Source of the DNA: Chitinophagaceae bacterium
GTDB lineage: Bacteria; Bacteroidota; Bacteroidia; Chitinophagales; UBA10324
Direction: 5' to 3'
Assembly: GCA_947469485.1 (NCBI GenBank)
Contig: CANIPU010000020.1
Span: forward strand, 1-46,163
Length of the DNA: 46,163 nt
Shown here: positions 8,786 to 19,088 of the stretch, one piece after another
Position numbering within the stretch: the first letter of the stretch is position 1
Layout: every line of letters begins with the position of its first letter
Notes under the pieces: generated by a model
Told to the model about the DNA's origin: nothing
The model's database searches: none
Seen by the model: only the letters and a program-made list of their open reading frames with translations
Position numbers and translations under genes: made by a program

Positions 8786-9984
8786 AAAATTTCTTATTCA
8801 CCATTTTATTTCTTTTTGCATTTTCAATTTCCTCAAATGCAATTCCACAATGGATACAGGCTCCTTATTTCCCTAATACTGGTCGAAGTGCCGGAACAGC
8901 TTTCGTAATTGGTCAGCAGGCTTTTGTTGGTCTTGGATACGATGGATTTAATTTTAAAAAATCATTTTACATATTTAATAGTTATACAAATCAGTGGTAC
9001 AATGCCCCTGACTTTCTAGGCTTCCCAAGATCAGCTGCTGTTAACTTTGTTATTGGTACAAATGCTTTTGTTGGCACAGGCACGGGCATCAGCACATTTT
9101 CAAATGATTTTTGGAAATACAATTCAATAAATAATACTTGGAGTCAGGTTGCAAGTTTACCTGGCGAAGCACGCCACTCTGCAGTTTCCTTTACTGCGTA
9201 CAGCAAAGGATATGTTGGTTTAGGTTATGCTATAACAGGCCTATTAAAAGATTTGTGGCAGTACAACGACTCAACAAATACCTGGTTACAGAAAAACAAT
9301 TTTAATGGTGCTAAACGAAAATCCTCATCAGTTTTTGTCCTGAATAACAAAGCTTTTATTGTAAATGGGGATAAAGGAGAACCTACCAATGGTTGCTGGG
9401 AATACAATGCTCTTGCTGATTCATTTATTCAAAAAACAAATTTCACAGGTTCACCGCGAAGTGGCTGCGTTGCTTTTACTTTAAATGGAAAAGGAGTTGT
9501 TGGATTAGGTTATGATACACTCAATCATTTTTGTAATGACTTCTTCCAATACGATACCTTAACTGATGCCTGGTCACCATTCGATTCATTTCCTGCGCAA
9601 GCCCGAAGCGGGGCAATTGCTTTTTCATTCCCAACGCGTTCTTATGTGGCTTTAGGCTATGATTCATTATACCTGAAAGATGTATTCTATTATTCTGCAC
9701 TAAATGATGCAATTGAACAAACATCAACTAGAGTTTCAACTATTAAAGTCTTTCCAAATCCATCAAATTCATATTTCACAATCAGTTACAGTTTACCAAA
9801 TGCCATTGGATACTATAGTAGTTTATATGATTTAAACGGAAAACTTCTTATGAATGAGCCTATTGATGAAACAAAGAACTTTCAGGATTTCAAAACCGAT
9901 TTATTTCCAAATGGAATTTTCTATTTAAGAATTAATAATGGAACCCAAACCATAACTACTGAAAAACTAATAATTGCGAAGTGA
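8782..9984 (+). CDS. Kelch-repeat beta-propeller protein 3, T9SS cargo
   Basis: 400 residues. Signal peptide to about residue 20 (ending SSNA), about six kelch-type blades (motifs such as VNFVIGTNAFVGTGTG and FWKYNSINNTW), and a T9SS type-A sorting domain starting VFPNPSNSYFTISY at about residue 325. Last gene of the run; its start overlaps the stop of the preceding paralogue. Downstream is a 26-bp convergent gap to the methyltransferase gene. Function is unknown beyond a surface or secreted propeller. Confidence 0.86.
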   Translation: MKNFLFTILFLFAFSISSNAIPQWIQAPYFPNTGRSAGTAFVIGQQAFVGLGYDGFNFKKSFYIFNSYTNQWYNAPDFLGFPRSAAVNFVIGTNAFVGTGTGISTFSNDFWKYNSINNTWSQVASLPGEARHSAVSFTAYSKGYVGLGYAITGLLKDLWQYNDSTNTWLQKNNFNGAKRKSSSVFVLNNKAFIVNGDKGEPTNGCWEYNALADSFIQKTNFTGSPRSGCVAFTLNGKGVVGLGYDTLNHFCNDFFQYDTLTDAWSPFDSFPAQARSGAIAFSFPTRSYVALGYDSLYLKDVFYYSALNDAIEQTSTRVSTIKVFPNPSNSYFTISYSLPNAIGYYSSLYDLNGKLLMNEPIDETKNFQDFKTDLFPNGIFYLRINNGTQTITTEKLIIAK

Positions 9985-10010
9985 TTGAGAATATTTTATA
10001 GTTGTTCTTT

Positions 10011-11126
10011 TCAGTTTTTTGAACCGCAGATATTAAATCCGGATTTATTTTCCTGATCAGTTTCAAGGATATCAGAAAAATCAGAATCTATATACCATTG
10101 TTTCACATTCTCTGGATATTGCTTAAAGGCATATGTAGGTGCCAAGGCGTCAAAAAGGCTCGTTGTTCTTGCTTTTATTGTTTGAAGATGAGGCTTTTTT
10201 CTAATCAGCTCATTTAGTTTATAGAAAAACTGGAAATAAGACACATACAATTTGATTAATAAATATAGTAATGTTGGATTTAGTTTAGTAGAAATTTTTC
10301 TAATCTCGCTTTCTTTAAAAACAAAATATTTATTTAAAAAAGGAAAAAGAGGGAGAAGTGTTTCTGAAGGTCTATAAAGCCAAACTCCAAGTCTTCCCTT
10401 ATGTTTCACTAATGGTACTATTTTATCAAATGCGCTTTTTGTGGAAGGAGTATGATGCAAAACTCCAGAAGCATGAATAAAATCAAATGTTTCATTTCGA
10501 AAAGGTGGTTTCATAAGGTTTGCTTGAATAAAATGACATTTATATGCATTATCTCCTGCTAATTCTACTTTTCTTTTCTCACTTTTTAAAACACTAGGGG
10601 TTAAATCCAAACCAATTATTTCACAGTCTAAATTTTTTGATACGGTACAAGTTAGTTGGCCTGTACCCGCACCCAAATCAAGAAAAAGTTTTCCATTATA
10701 GGACAGATCTTCAAGCCCCATATATTTCTTATATATCTTTAGTCGTTCATCTTGATCCCAACCCCAAGTTTTATCATCAATATCATGCTCCTTCCATTCC
10801 TTATTAAACCTTAATAGAGTTGGTTCAAAGAGCTTTTTAAATTCATCTGATGGTGACTTCAAGCATTCATCCCAAATATTTAAATCTTTTAACTTTTTTT
10901 CATGTTGACTCATTTCCTTTTTATAAAAATTCATTGCTCCATCAAGAAGCCTTGGGACTCCGTCAATAATAGGATAATAAAATCCGGTTGAAGATTTAAG
11001 AATTCCACTAATTATATCTTCATAAACAGAATTAGGGGTTTTTCTTTCTTCTCTTTCAAACACGACTAATTCCAAGGGAACAAGAGTTTCCGGGCAAACT
11101 ATAATTGATAGTAAAGATGGATTCAT
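10011..11126 (-). CDS. Class I SAM-dependent methyltransferase with Trm112-like N-terminal segment
   Basis: 371 residues. Residues 1-62 look like a Trm112-type zinc-ribbon segment (LLSIIVCPET ... FYYPIIDGVPRLL), but only one Cys is visible, so zinc binding is probably lost. Residues about 145-260 are a Rossmann methyltransferase: motif I LFLDLGAGTGQ, then IIGLDLTPS, then FDFIHASGVLHHTP. The C-terminal 100 residues are basic and unassigned. Substrate unknown. Such proteins are common among surface-polysaccharide and lipid modification genes, and the neighbourhood (WbqC, glycosyltransferase) agrees with that, but this is inference. It is convergent with the kelch gene on its left. Confidence 0.85.
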   Translation of the reverse strand: MNPSLLSIIVCPETLVPLELVVFEREERKTPNSVYEDIISGILKSSTGFYYPIIDGVPRLLDGAMNFYKKEMSQHEKKLKDLNIWDECLKSPSDEFKKLFEPTLLRFNKEWKEHDIDDKTWGWDQDERLKIYKKYMGLEDLSYNGKLFLDLGAGTGQLTCTVSKNLDCEIIGLDLTPSVLKSEKRKVELAGDNAYKCHFIQANLMKPPFRNETFDFIHASGVLHHTPSTKSAFDKIVPLVKHKGRLGVWLYRPSETLLPLFPFLNKYFVFKESEIRKISTKLNPTLLYLLIKLYVSYFQFFYKLNELIRKKPHLQTIKARTTSLFDALAPTYAFKQYPENVKQWYIDSDFSDILETDQENKSGFNICGSKN

Positions 11127-11289
11127 GAATTAGAATTAAAATTTTGCTAAAAATACATTTATTCTATAAATCAAGTTTACATTCTATAAAATTATAGTTG
11201 AGATCAAGATGAAATAGAACAGAAAAATTTATGCAATTATTTCTTAAATGTTTCATTAATTTACTCAACAAATAATAATAATTAGCTAT

Positions 11290-11862
11290 TTAAAATTGTT
11301 TCAAATATTCTTTTGCATCTGGTCCCTTACAAAACAACAGGTCGATAGCACTTACATCCTTCTGAAATCCAAATTTATTTTCAAATACCTGGTAATACTT
11401 CTTAGCCTCATTTGAAACAGCTTTAATAATTTCAATTTCCTCTTCGGTGATAATTAATAAAACTGAAGGAATCAGCTCGCGCTTCAACCATTTGATTAAT
11501 TGAATACATAATTCAAAATAATTATCGTTTGACTCTTTAATAATTTTCTCCAGTTCATCAAAATAATATATGAAATACGGAGCTTTTCCGTAAGCTGACT
11601 TTATTGAATTTATATGATTTCGTTTCCAGTTGGTACCGGCAATTTCCAGATCGCTAATACGAGTTTTTTGATTTCTTCCTCCGGATAAAGGAATATTTAA
11701 ATTGATTAAACCATTGGCTGAAACAATTTTACAACGATTTGGATGATTTTCTTTTCTGTAGTTTTCATATTTATATATTATCAATTTTTCACTTACACCT
11801 GCAAACCAGTTTATAGTTGGCAAATATGTTAAAGGAAGGGCTATTGCATTTTCATTTATCAT
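11290..11862 (-). CDS. WbqC family protein
   Basis: 190 residues from ATG 11862. A longer reading from TTG 11904 adds 14 basic residues that are unlikely to be native, because the family starts at about this LPLTYLPTINWF stretch. Visible family features are the early xYLPxxxWF motif, the Y-K-x-ENYRKENHPNRCKI segment, the NLNIPLSGG turn with basic residues, and the NWKRNHxNSIKSAYGKAPYF motif. WbqC proteins occur in O-antigen and capsule clusters and as single genes across Bacteroidota; their reaction is not firmly established. Divergent from the GWxTD gene with 59 bp between starts, which must hold both promoters. Confidence 0.85.
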   Translation of the reverse strand: MINENAIALPLTYLPTINWFAGVSEKLIIYKYENYRKENHPNRCKIVSANGLINLNIPLSGGRNQKTRISDLEIAGTNWKRNHINSIKSAYGKAPYFIYYFDELEKIIKESNDNYFELCIQLIKWLKRELIPSVLLIITEEEIEIIKAVSNEAKKYYQVFENKFGFQKDVSAIDLLFCKGPDAKEYLKQF

Positions 11863-11921
11863 AGAATTGTCAGAATGGCTTTTCTTTTTTTGAATGCGCG
11901 ACAAAATCGTAAATTTATTTC

Positions 11922-13379
11922 GTGATAAAAAAACTCATCCTTACTTCTCTCCTATTTATTATTACTAAAAGCTATGCATCAAACATAGATGCAACTATGC
12001 GCAATTGTATTTTTCTTTCTTCGCATGATACTGCATATGTTGAAACTCAATTTACTGTAGATGCAAAAAACCTTCTCTTTATTCAACAACAAAATAAAAA
12101 ATGGGAAGCTAGCCTTGAAGTTACTTTACTTTATATAAAAGATAGTTCAATCGTAAAGCATTTAAAATACATATTATTCAGTGAACAAATTGATGATACA
12201 ACAGCTGTAAATTTCAATCTTACTGATTTAAAAAGAGTTAGTTTACCAAACGGAAACTATTCGGTAGAAATATATCTGGAAGACCTAAATAACAAACAAT
12301 TAAAGGGGTTTATTTCAGAGGGTATTTCTATCAACTACAAAACCGACAGCCTGGCTTTTTCTGATATTGAATTAGTAGAATCATATACTGAATCGAAATC
12401 AAAAACTATTTATACAAAACGAGGTTACGAAATACAGCCATATACAATTCAGTATTACCCAACTGCTCTAGCCAAACTAACTTTTTATTCGGAGATTTAT
12501 AATACGGATAAATATTTTCAGCAGGATAATTTTCTTACTTCAATTTATATACGCGAAAGCTTAACCGGTAATCCAATTGAAAATTATAAATTCAATACGA
12601 AACAAACTCCTGAAAAAATCAAAGTAATGTTTTCGTCTTTTGATATTTCGCAATTGCCAACAGGAGCCTGCTTTCTTACAATTGAATTGCGCAATAAAAA
12701 AAATGAACATGTCGCTGAACAAAATTTATATTTCATCCGAACCAATACATCTATAACATTTAACCCAAACGAATTTGATAGTGTTAAAATTGAAAATGAT
12801 TTTATAAATAACACTCCTGATGATTCTTTAAATTTTTATATTCAGAGTTTGAATGCTATAGCCAGCAACGATGAACATAATTATATCAGCTACTTTAAAA
12901 AATCAACAGATTATGCAGCCATGCGCTCGTTCATCTATAAATTCTGGGTTAAAAGAAATCCACATGAACCATTTATTGAATGGTTGAAGTATAAATCACT
13001 GGTAATTGACGCTGAAAGAAATTTTAAAACTCAAACTAGGCATGGCTTTGATACAGACAGAGGGAGAATATATTTACAACACGGTGCGCCAAGCGACATT
13101 AATTCAAGTTCTCATGAGCCCGGCACCTATCCTTATGAAGTTTGGCATTATTATTTTATTCCGCCAAATCAATCAGATGTTCACTTTATTTTTTACAATC
13201 CTGATTTAGTAAGTAATAACTACAAGTTGATTCATTCAGATGCAATTGGAGAAATAAAAAATCCAAGGTGGAAATTTATGTTGAACGACGCCTTTAAAAA
13301 TAAAAAAGGAGTAACAAATACAGATGTTACAGAATTTCCTGATTCATGGGGATCACATGTAGATGACTTTATGAAATAG
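11922..13379 (+). CDS. GWxTD domain-containing exported protein (GFDTD variant)
   Basis: 485 residues from a GTG start, with a signal peptide (KKLILTSLLFIITKSYA). The N-terminal two thirds are beta-rich, with no recognised fold. From about residue 330 comes the GWxTD region: an acidic/aromatic helix pair (YKFWVKRNPHEPFIEWLKYK), then GFDTDRGRIYLQHGAPSDI at about 375-393, where the name-giving Trp is Phe. A PYEVWHYYF segment follows, as in the family. The function of GWxTD proteins is unknown; they are usually periplasmic. It is followed 43 bp later by a family 2 glycosyltransferase on the same strand. Confidence 0.86.
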   Translation: MIKKLILTSLLFIITKSYASNIDATMRNCIFLSSHDTAYVETQFTVDAKNLLFIQQQNKKWEASLEVTLLYIKDSSIVKHLKYILFSEQIDDTTAVNFNLTDLKRVSLPNGNYSVEIYLEDLNNKQLKGFISEGISINYKTDSLAFSDIELVESYTESKSKTIYTKRGYEIQPYTIQYYPTALAKLTFYSEIYNTDKYFQQDNFLTSIYIRESLTGNPIENYKFNTKQTPEKIKVMFSSFDISQLPTGACFLTIELRNKKNEHVAEQNLYFIRTNTSITFNPNEFDSVKIENDFINNTPDDSLNFYIQSLNAIASNDEHNYISYFKKSTDYAAMRSFIYKFWVKRNPHEPFIEWLKYKSLVIDAERNFKTQTRHGFDTDRGRIYLQHGAPSDINSSSHEPGTYPYEVWHYYFIPPNQSDVHFIFYNPDLVSNNYKLIHSDAIGEIKNPRWKFMLNDAFKNKKGVTNTDVTEFPDSWGSHVDDFMK

Positions 13380-13422
13380 TTGCCCTGGGCAATTTTATAT
13401 TTAACCCGATTTAATTTTCTGA

Positions 13423-14451
13423 ATGACAAATACTGATGTAGCTGTAATTATTTTAAGCTGGAATGGAAGTAGCTATCTCAAAACATTTCTTCCATCTGTT
13501 GTTGAACATACACCAAAAGAACTTGCAAGAATAATTATTGCAGATAACGGAAGCACTGATGATTCAGCTGAAGTAGTTAATAAAATTCAGGAAGTTGAAT
13601 GGCTGCCACTCAATCATAATTACGGATTTTCTGAAGGATATAATCAGGCAATTTCTAAAGTTAAAGCAAAGTGGATTGTTCTTTTAAACCAAGATGTTGA
13701 AGTCAGTGCAGGTTGGTTAGAAAATTTAATTTCTTTTGCTGAAAGCAATCCAAAACTTGGTGCATGCCAACCTAAAATTATATCATTAAATCAACGATCA
13801 CATTTTGAATATGCCGGAGCTGCAGGTGGCTTTTTAGATAAGTATGGTTATCCATTTTGCAGAGGAAGAATTTTCGATACCATAGAAGAAGACAAAGGTC
13901 AATACAATTGTGCGACTGAAATTGCCTGGGCTAGTGGGGCATGTTTATTAGTTAATAGGGAAGCTTACATAAAAGCAGGAGGGCTTGACCCTGATTTTTT
14001 TGCTCACATGGAAGAAATTGATTTATGCTGGCGCTTAAAGAACATGGGTTTGCAAGTATGGTATACACCGGAATCAACCATATTTCATCTTGGAGGAGGT
14101 AGCCTTCCAAAAGGGAATCCGAAAAAAACATATTTAAATTTCAGAAACAGTTTAATGATGCTTTATAAAAATCTTCCTGCCAATAAAAGAGCTGAAATTA
14201 TTTTTAAAAGATTACTGATTGATCACATAGCTGCTTATCGTTCGTTATTCATTGGCAACACAAAAGAATTCAAAGCAATAGCAAAAGCGCATTTTCACTT
14301 TCTTTTCAAATCAGGTACCTGGAAGAAAAAACAAAATCAAAAAAGCACAACAGATTATTTAAATCTTACCGGTTTTTACAACGGAAGTATTGTATGGAAA
14401 TATTTTATACAAGGAAAAAAAGTTTTTACTGAAATAGTTTTGAAGCAATGA
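13423..14451 (+). CDS. Glycosyltransferase family 2
   Basis: 342 residues with a GT-A fold of the rhamnosyltransferase-like GT2 group. It has an N-terminal nucleotide-sugar motif (VAVIILSWNGSSYLKTFLPS; IIADNGSTDDSAEVV) and the acidic motif VLLNQDVEVS at about residues 87-96 in place of a strict DxD. Further on come ASGACLLVNREAY and the acceptor-side MEEIDLCWRLKNMG motif at about 197-210. It should transfer a sugar to a growing surface glycan at the cytoplasmic face. Substrate not predictable. It ends one base before the convergent aroQ stop. Confidence 0.92.
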   Translation: MTNTDVAVIILSWNGSSYLKTFLPSVVEHTPKELARIIIADNGSTDDSAEVVNKIQEVEWLPLNHNYGFSEGYNQAISKVKAKWIVLLNQDVEVSAGWLENLISFAESNPKLGACQPKIISLNQRSHFEYAGAAGGFLDKYGYPFCRGRIFDTIEEDKGQYNCATEIAWASGACLLVNREAYIKAGGLDPDFFAHMEEIDLCWRLKNMGLQVWYTPESTIFHLGGGSLPKGNPKKTYLNFRNSLMMLYKNLPANKRAEIIFKRLLIDHIAAYRSLFIGNTKEFKAIAKAHFHFLFKSGTWKKKQNQKSTTDYLNLTGFYNGSIVWKYFIQGKKVFTEIVLKQ

Positions 14452-14452
14452 T

Positions 14453-14902
14453 TTATTGAATAAAACTTTCAACTGCAAGAAGGTAGCTCTTCAATCCAAA
14501 TCCAGAAATAATTCCCTTGCATTTTGAAGTGAGCAATGAATTTTGTCTGAATTCTTCTCGAGCCATTGGGTTACTTATATGCACCTCAACTACCGGAGTT
14601 TCAATTGCTGCAATGCAATCGGCAATAGCTACTGAAGTGTGAGTGTATCCACCTGCATTTATAATAATACCATCATAACTAAACCCTGTCTTTTGCAGGT
14701 AATTAATAATTTCTCCTTCTACATTGCTTTGAAAATATTCCATCTCAATTTGCGGAAATTTTTTTTTCAAAATTTCAAAATACTCTTCGAAAGACTGATT
14801 GCCGTAAATGTGCGGCTCTCTTAATCCAAGCAGATTCAGATTTGGCCCGTTAACAATTGCAAGTTTCAAATAGTGAACAGTTTTTACAAATATGATTAAC
14901 AA
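14453..14902 (-). CDS. aroQ: 3-dehydroquinate dehydratase, type II
   Basis: 149 residues, or 138 from TTG 14869, which would give the family-typical start MKLAIVNGPN. Converts 3-dehydroquinate to 3-dehydroshikimate in the shikimate pathway, normally as a dodecamer in the cytosol. Family signatures: NGPNLNLLGLREPHIYG with the catalytic Tyr and the flexible-lid Arg, INAGGYTHTSVAIADCI, and VEVHISNPMAREEFRQ with the catalytic His and substrate-binding Arg. Divergent from xerD, an arrangement I know from other Bacteroidota. The ATG at 14902 gives an N-terminal extension of about 11 residues; which start is used cannot be settled by eye. Confidence 0.95.
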   Translation of the reverse strand: MLIIFVKTVHYLKLAIVNGPNLNLLGLREPHIYGNQSFEEYFEILKKKFPQIEMEYFQSNVEGEIINYLQKTGFSYDGIIINAGGYTHTSVAIADCIAAIETPVVEVHISNPMAREEFRQNSLLTSKCKGIISGFGLKSYLLAVESFIQ

Positions 14903-14954
14903 TTCGTGAACTAAATACAGTTGTTTTCAAACCTATCTTTCATTCCTTTACAAT

Positions 14955-15863
14955 ATGGATTGGAGTTCAACAATCAAGGGTTTTAAATCGTATCTGAAAC
15001 TGGAACGATCATTATCGCCAAACACGATTGAAAGTTACATGCACGATATTGAATTACTTAATCAGTTTTTTATAGCAACTGAAAAAAAAATTAATCCTGA
15101 AGCTGTAAAACAATTAGATATTCAGGAATTCATCGCTTCGATTCATAAAAACAAAATGGCTGATTATTCTCAGGCAAGAATATTAAGTGGTATTCGTGCT
15201 TTTTATAAATACATGCAAATGGAGGATATATCAGATAACGACCCCACCGAATTGATTGAAGGACCAAAATTGAAACGGAAACTCCCTGACACATTAAGTT
15301 ATCCTGAAATAGAATCTATATTAAACACAATTGATCTTAGCACACCTGATGGTGTAAGGAATCGCGCCATAATTGAATTGCTTTATAGCAGCGGACTTCG
15401 TGTTACCGAGGCTTTGAATTTAAAAATAAGTAATTTGTTTTTTGATGTCGGATTTATAAAAGTAATTGGAAAAGGTAATAAGGAAAGACTGGTTCCGATT
15501 GGTGATACAGCAATAAAACATATTAATATTTACAAAAATGAAATTCGTATTCATCTGGACATCAAAAAAGAATTTGAAAATTTTTTATTCCTGAATAAGT
15601 TTGGCCGATCGCTTTCAAGAATTACAGTATTTATGGTTATAAAAGAAGCTGTTATGAAAGCAGGAATAAAAAAAACTGTAAGCCCACATACTTTTCGCCA
15701 TTCATTTGCTTCACATTTGATAGAAGGAGGTGCTGATTTGCGTTCTGTTCAGGAAATGCTTGGACACGCCAGTATTACAACAACAGAAATATATACACAT
15801 CTTGACCGGGATTATTTGCGTGAGTCATTAATGACACATCATCCGCTTTATAAAAAGAATTGA
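14955..15863 (+). CDS. xerD: Site-specific tyrosine recombinase XerD
   Basis: 302 residues, the usual Xer length. N-terminal SAM-like core-binding domain (LKLERSLSPNTIESY) and C-terminal catalytic domain. Catalytic residues are all visible: Arg149 (SSGLRVTEAL), Lys173 (GKGNKER), His245 and Arg248 (SPHTFRHSFASH), His271 (MLGHASITTTEIY) and the nucleophile Tyr280. Resolves chromosome dimers at dif together with XerC and FtsK; an ftsK gene is about 10 kb downstream. Divergent from aroQ across 52 bp. No phage or integron context nearby, so it is the housekeeping enzyme. Confidence 0.95.
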   Translation: MDWSSTIKGFKSYLKLERSLSPNTIESYMHDIELLNQFFIATEKKINPEAVKQLDIQEFIASIHKNKMADYSQARILSGIRAFYKYMQMEDISDNDPTELIEGPKLKRKLPDTLSYPEIESILNTIDLSTPDGVRNRAIIELLYSSGLRVTEALNLKISNLFFDVGFIKVIGKGNKERLVPIGDTAIKHINIYKNEIRIHLDIKKEFENFLFLNKFGRSLSRITVFMVIKEAVMKAGIKKTVSPHTFRHSFASHLIEGGADLRSVQEMLGHASITTTEIYTHLDRDYLRESLMTHHPLYKKN

Positions 15864-15876
15864 ATAATCACCCACC

Positions 15877-16329
15877 TTACCAATATCTATTCATTACATA
15901 ATAAACTTTTCGGTCACCAAAACATTTTTTTAAAAACCTTGAATTGCGGCTGCTATCGGTATACATATAATTGAAGCAATACTTGTCTATGTAATTTGTC
16001 CCTTTAAAAAGAAAAGTATCAATACGCATTCTTTTTGAATGATATTTCATAAACAGCGTATCTCTTTTCATTTTCCAATGTTGAGTTCCAATGTTTTTTT
16101 TAATTTCATTTTCATAATAAAACCATTTAACTTTTTTGTTCCAGGTGATTTTGAAATATTGATATCTTGGTGTCTCAGGAATTACCTCGATATGATTGCC
16201 CTGGTTATCTGTAAAATTCCGCCAACCTTCAGCCAGATTTGTATAATAAACCCCTGTAATCTTGAAATTGCATGATGAAAAAAATGATAAAACAAAAATC
16301 AAAAGAATAATACTCAATATGTTTTTCAT
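15877..16329 (-). CDS. Small lipoprotein, unknown function
   Basis: 150 residues from ATG 16329. The longer frame to 16368 would overlap the divergent gene at 16356, so I prefer the internal start. A lipoprotein signal (MKNILSIILLIFVLSFFSSC) is followed by a compact domain rich in Tyr, Trp and Lys, with repeated F-Y/K-W stretches suggesting a lipocalin-like or small beta-barrel fold; I recognise no family. Convergent with xerD (13-bp gap). Confidence 0.7.
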   Translation of the reverse strand: MKNILSIILLIFVLSFFSSCNFKITGVYYTNLAEGWRNFTDNQGNHIEVIPETPRYQYFKITWNKKVKWFYYENEIKKNIGTQHWKMKRDTLFMKYHSKRMRIDTFLFKGTNYIDKYCFNYMYTDSSRNSRFLKKCFGDRKVYYVMNRYW

Positions 16330-16355
16330 CAAATCAAAAATACTATGTTTGATCA

Positions 16356-16709
16356 ATGGCCAAATCAATTACCCCATTTATAATAATCATGTTATTGTCA
16401 TATTATTCATCAGGTCAACTTTATGTAACCCCCAATAAAATAAATGACTCAACTCAGGTCGTTCAATCTGCGAAAAATGCAGACTTGTTTCTTTTTAATA
16501 ATTCTGCATTCCCTCCAATAGTTTCATATAACAAAATTAAAAATGAGTGGAAACTAGTCTCTTCAGAAACAAATTACACTGAAAAAGGGGATTGCAAAAA
16601 CACTAATGGATGCACTGAAGTACATTATATCGTTTTAATACTTGATGCTGAAACCGGTTCCATAAAAAGCAAGGAAGAAAAGACTACTCTTCATGCAAAT
16701 TATGAATAG
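16356..16709 (+). CDS. Small secreted protein, unknown function
   Basis: 117 residues with a probable signal peptide (about 20 residues, ending SSGQ). The mature part has two Cys close together (GDCKNTNGCTEVHY), possibly a disulfide hairpin, and no recognisable domain. Divergent from the small lipoprotein gene on its left (26 bp between starts) and 235 bp upstream of groES. It may be a real but lineage-restricted gene. Confidence 0.55.
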   Translation: MAKSITPFIIIMLLSYYSSGQLYVTPNKINDSTQVVQSAKNADLFLFNNSAFPPIVSYNKIKNEWKLVSSETNYTEKGDCKNTNGCTEVHYIVLILDAETGSIKSKEEKTTLHANYE

Positions 16710-16803
16710 AAAAAGCAAAATTTTCGTCTGGTTTCCAATTTGCAAAAACTAAAGCTGGCATCGCTACTGCCAACTTATTAAAATATTCAATGGAAGTTTC
16801 AAT

Positions 16804-16863
16804 CTGTCACCCAGAATGACAGTCCCAATTGAAATATTTTCATTCAAAACTGACAAATCTGTC
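16804..16863. promoter_or_regulatory. Two inverted repeats upstream of groES, possible activator sites
   Basis: CTGTCA-N7-TGACAG at 16804-16822 and GACA-N4-TGTC at 16852-16863. Both are built from the same TGTC/GACA half-site, and they lie about 15 and 56 bp upstream of a sigma-54-like promoter. Such spaced dyads fit binding sites for an enhancer-binding or other heat-shock regulator (inference). No CIRCE element (TTAGCACTC-N9-GAGTGCTAA) is present, so HrcA control through CIRCE is not supported. Confidence 0.4.
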
Positions 16864-16877
16864 GCATTGGTTTCATC

Positions 16878-16892
16878 GGCACAGTTCATGAC
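16878..16892 (+). promoter_or_regulatory. Candidate sigma-54-like promoter of groES-groEL
   Basis: The sequence CGGCACAGTTCATGAC at 16877-16892 matches the sigma-54 pattern TGGCAC-N5-TTGC in its -24 half (GGCAC) and partly in its -12 half (TG, but GA instead of GC). That would place the transcript start near 16902, about 43 nt before the groES ATG. A second, weaker match (TGGCATCGCTACTGCC, about 16755-16770) has exact GG-N10-GC spacing. Assignment is by eye only. Confidence 0.35.
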
Positions 16893-16944
16893 TTAGCAGG
16901 GCAAACCTTAAAATTCACAAAAACAAACCAATAAATTAAATAAA

Positions 16945-17235
16945 ATGGCAAAAGTCTCAATTAAACCAGTTGCTGGTACTCAAAATCGAGTGGTTATTAA
17001 ACCTGCTGCTGCAGAAGAAACAACAAAAGGAGGAATTATTATTCCTGATACTGCAAAAGAAAAACCTCAAAGAGGGGAAGTAATTTCTATCAGTGAAATT
17101 GACGAAAAAGGCAATAAACCAGTTGTAAAACCAGGCGACACTGTTTTGTACGGAAAATATGCAGGCACTGAAGTTACTGTTGATGGAAGTGACTACTTAA
17201 TTATGCGTGAAACCGACATTTTCGCAATTGTTTAA
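16945..17235 (+). CDS. groES: Co-chaperonin GroES
   Basis: 96 residues, the standard size. Caps the GroEL chamber as a heptamer in the cytosol. Family features are [27 protein letters not shown] (mobile loop around residues 20-35 with the Gly-Gly-Ile-Ile-Ile contact motif), [14 protein letters not shown], and a C-terminal [13 protein letters not shown]. Followed by groEL 48 bp later, forming the groESL operon. Confidence 0.97.
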   Translation: MAKVSIKPVAGTQNRVVIKPAAAEETTKGGIIIPDTAKEKPQRGEVISISEIDEKGNKPVVKPGDTVLYGKYAGTEVTVDGSDYLIMRETDIFAIV

Positions 17236-17238
17236 TAA

Positions 17239-18912
<1,674 letters not shown>

Positions 18913-18934
18913 TATAAAAAAATCCTAAAACATC

Positions 18935-18971
18935 AACCCTCATCATAAAAATGATGGGGGTTGTTTGTTTT
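18935..18971 (+). terminator. Intrinsic terminator of groESL
   Basis: A 12-bp stem (AACCCTCATCAT at 18935-18946 with ATGATGGGGGTT at 18951-18962, one G-T wobble), AAAA loop, then GTTTGTTTT. It sits 23 bp after the groEL stop. Confidence 0.85.
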
Positions 18972-19088
18972 AAACCTAAAACATAAAAATCAAAAAAACT
19001 TTTTTTTGATTTTTCAACTACAATTAAAAATGATTTTTTTTTAAAAAAGTAAATTAAGCTCTGCTCAATAGTTATCAAGATAAAAGTA

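Noticed and set aside
14955-15863. Tyrosine recombinase as the integrase of a mobile element
   Set aside because: All features fit housekeeping XerD, it is divergent from aroQ as in other Bacteroidota, and no phage, plasmid or attachment site is adjacent.
16780-16945. CIRCE/HrcA operator expected before groES
   Set aside because: No TTAGCACTC-N9-GAGTGCTAA or close variant is present; other dyads were reported instead.
18985-19014. A/T-run inverted repeat (AAAATCAAAAAAA with TTTTTTTTGATTTT) after the groESL terminator
   Set aside because: Such A/T dyads are expected by chance in this composition, and a better terminator lies just upstream.
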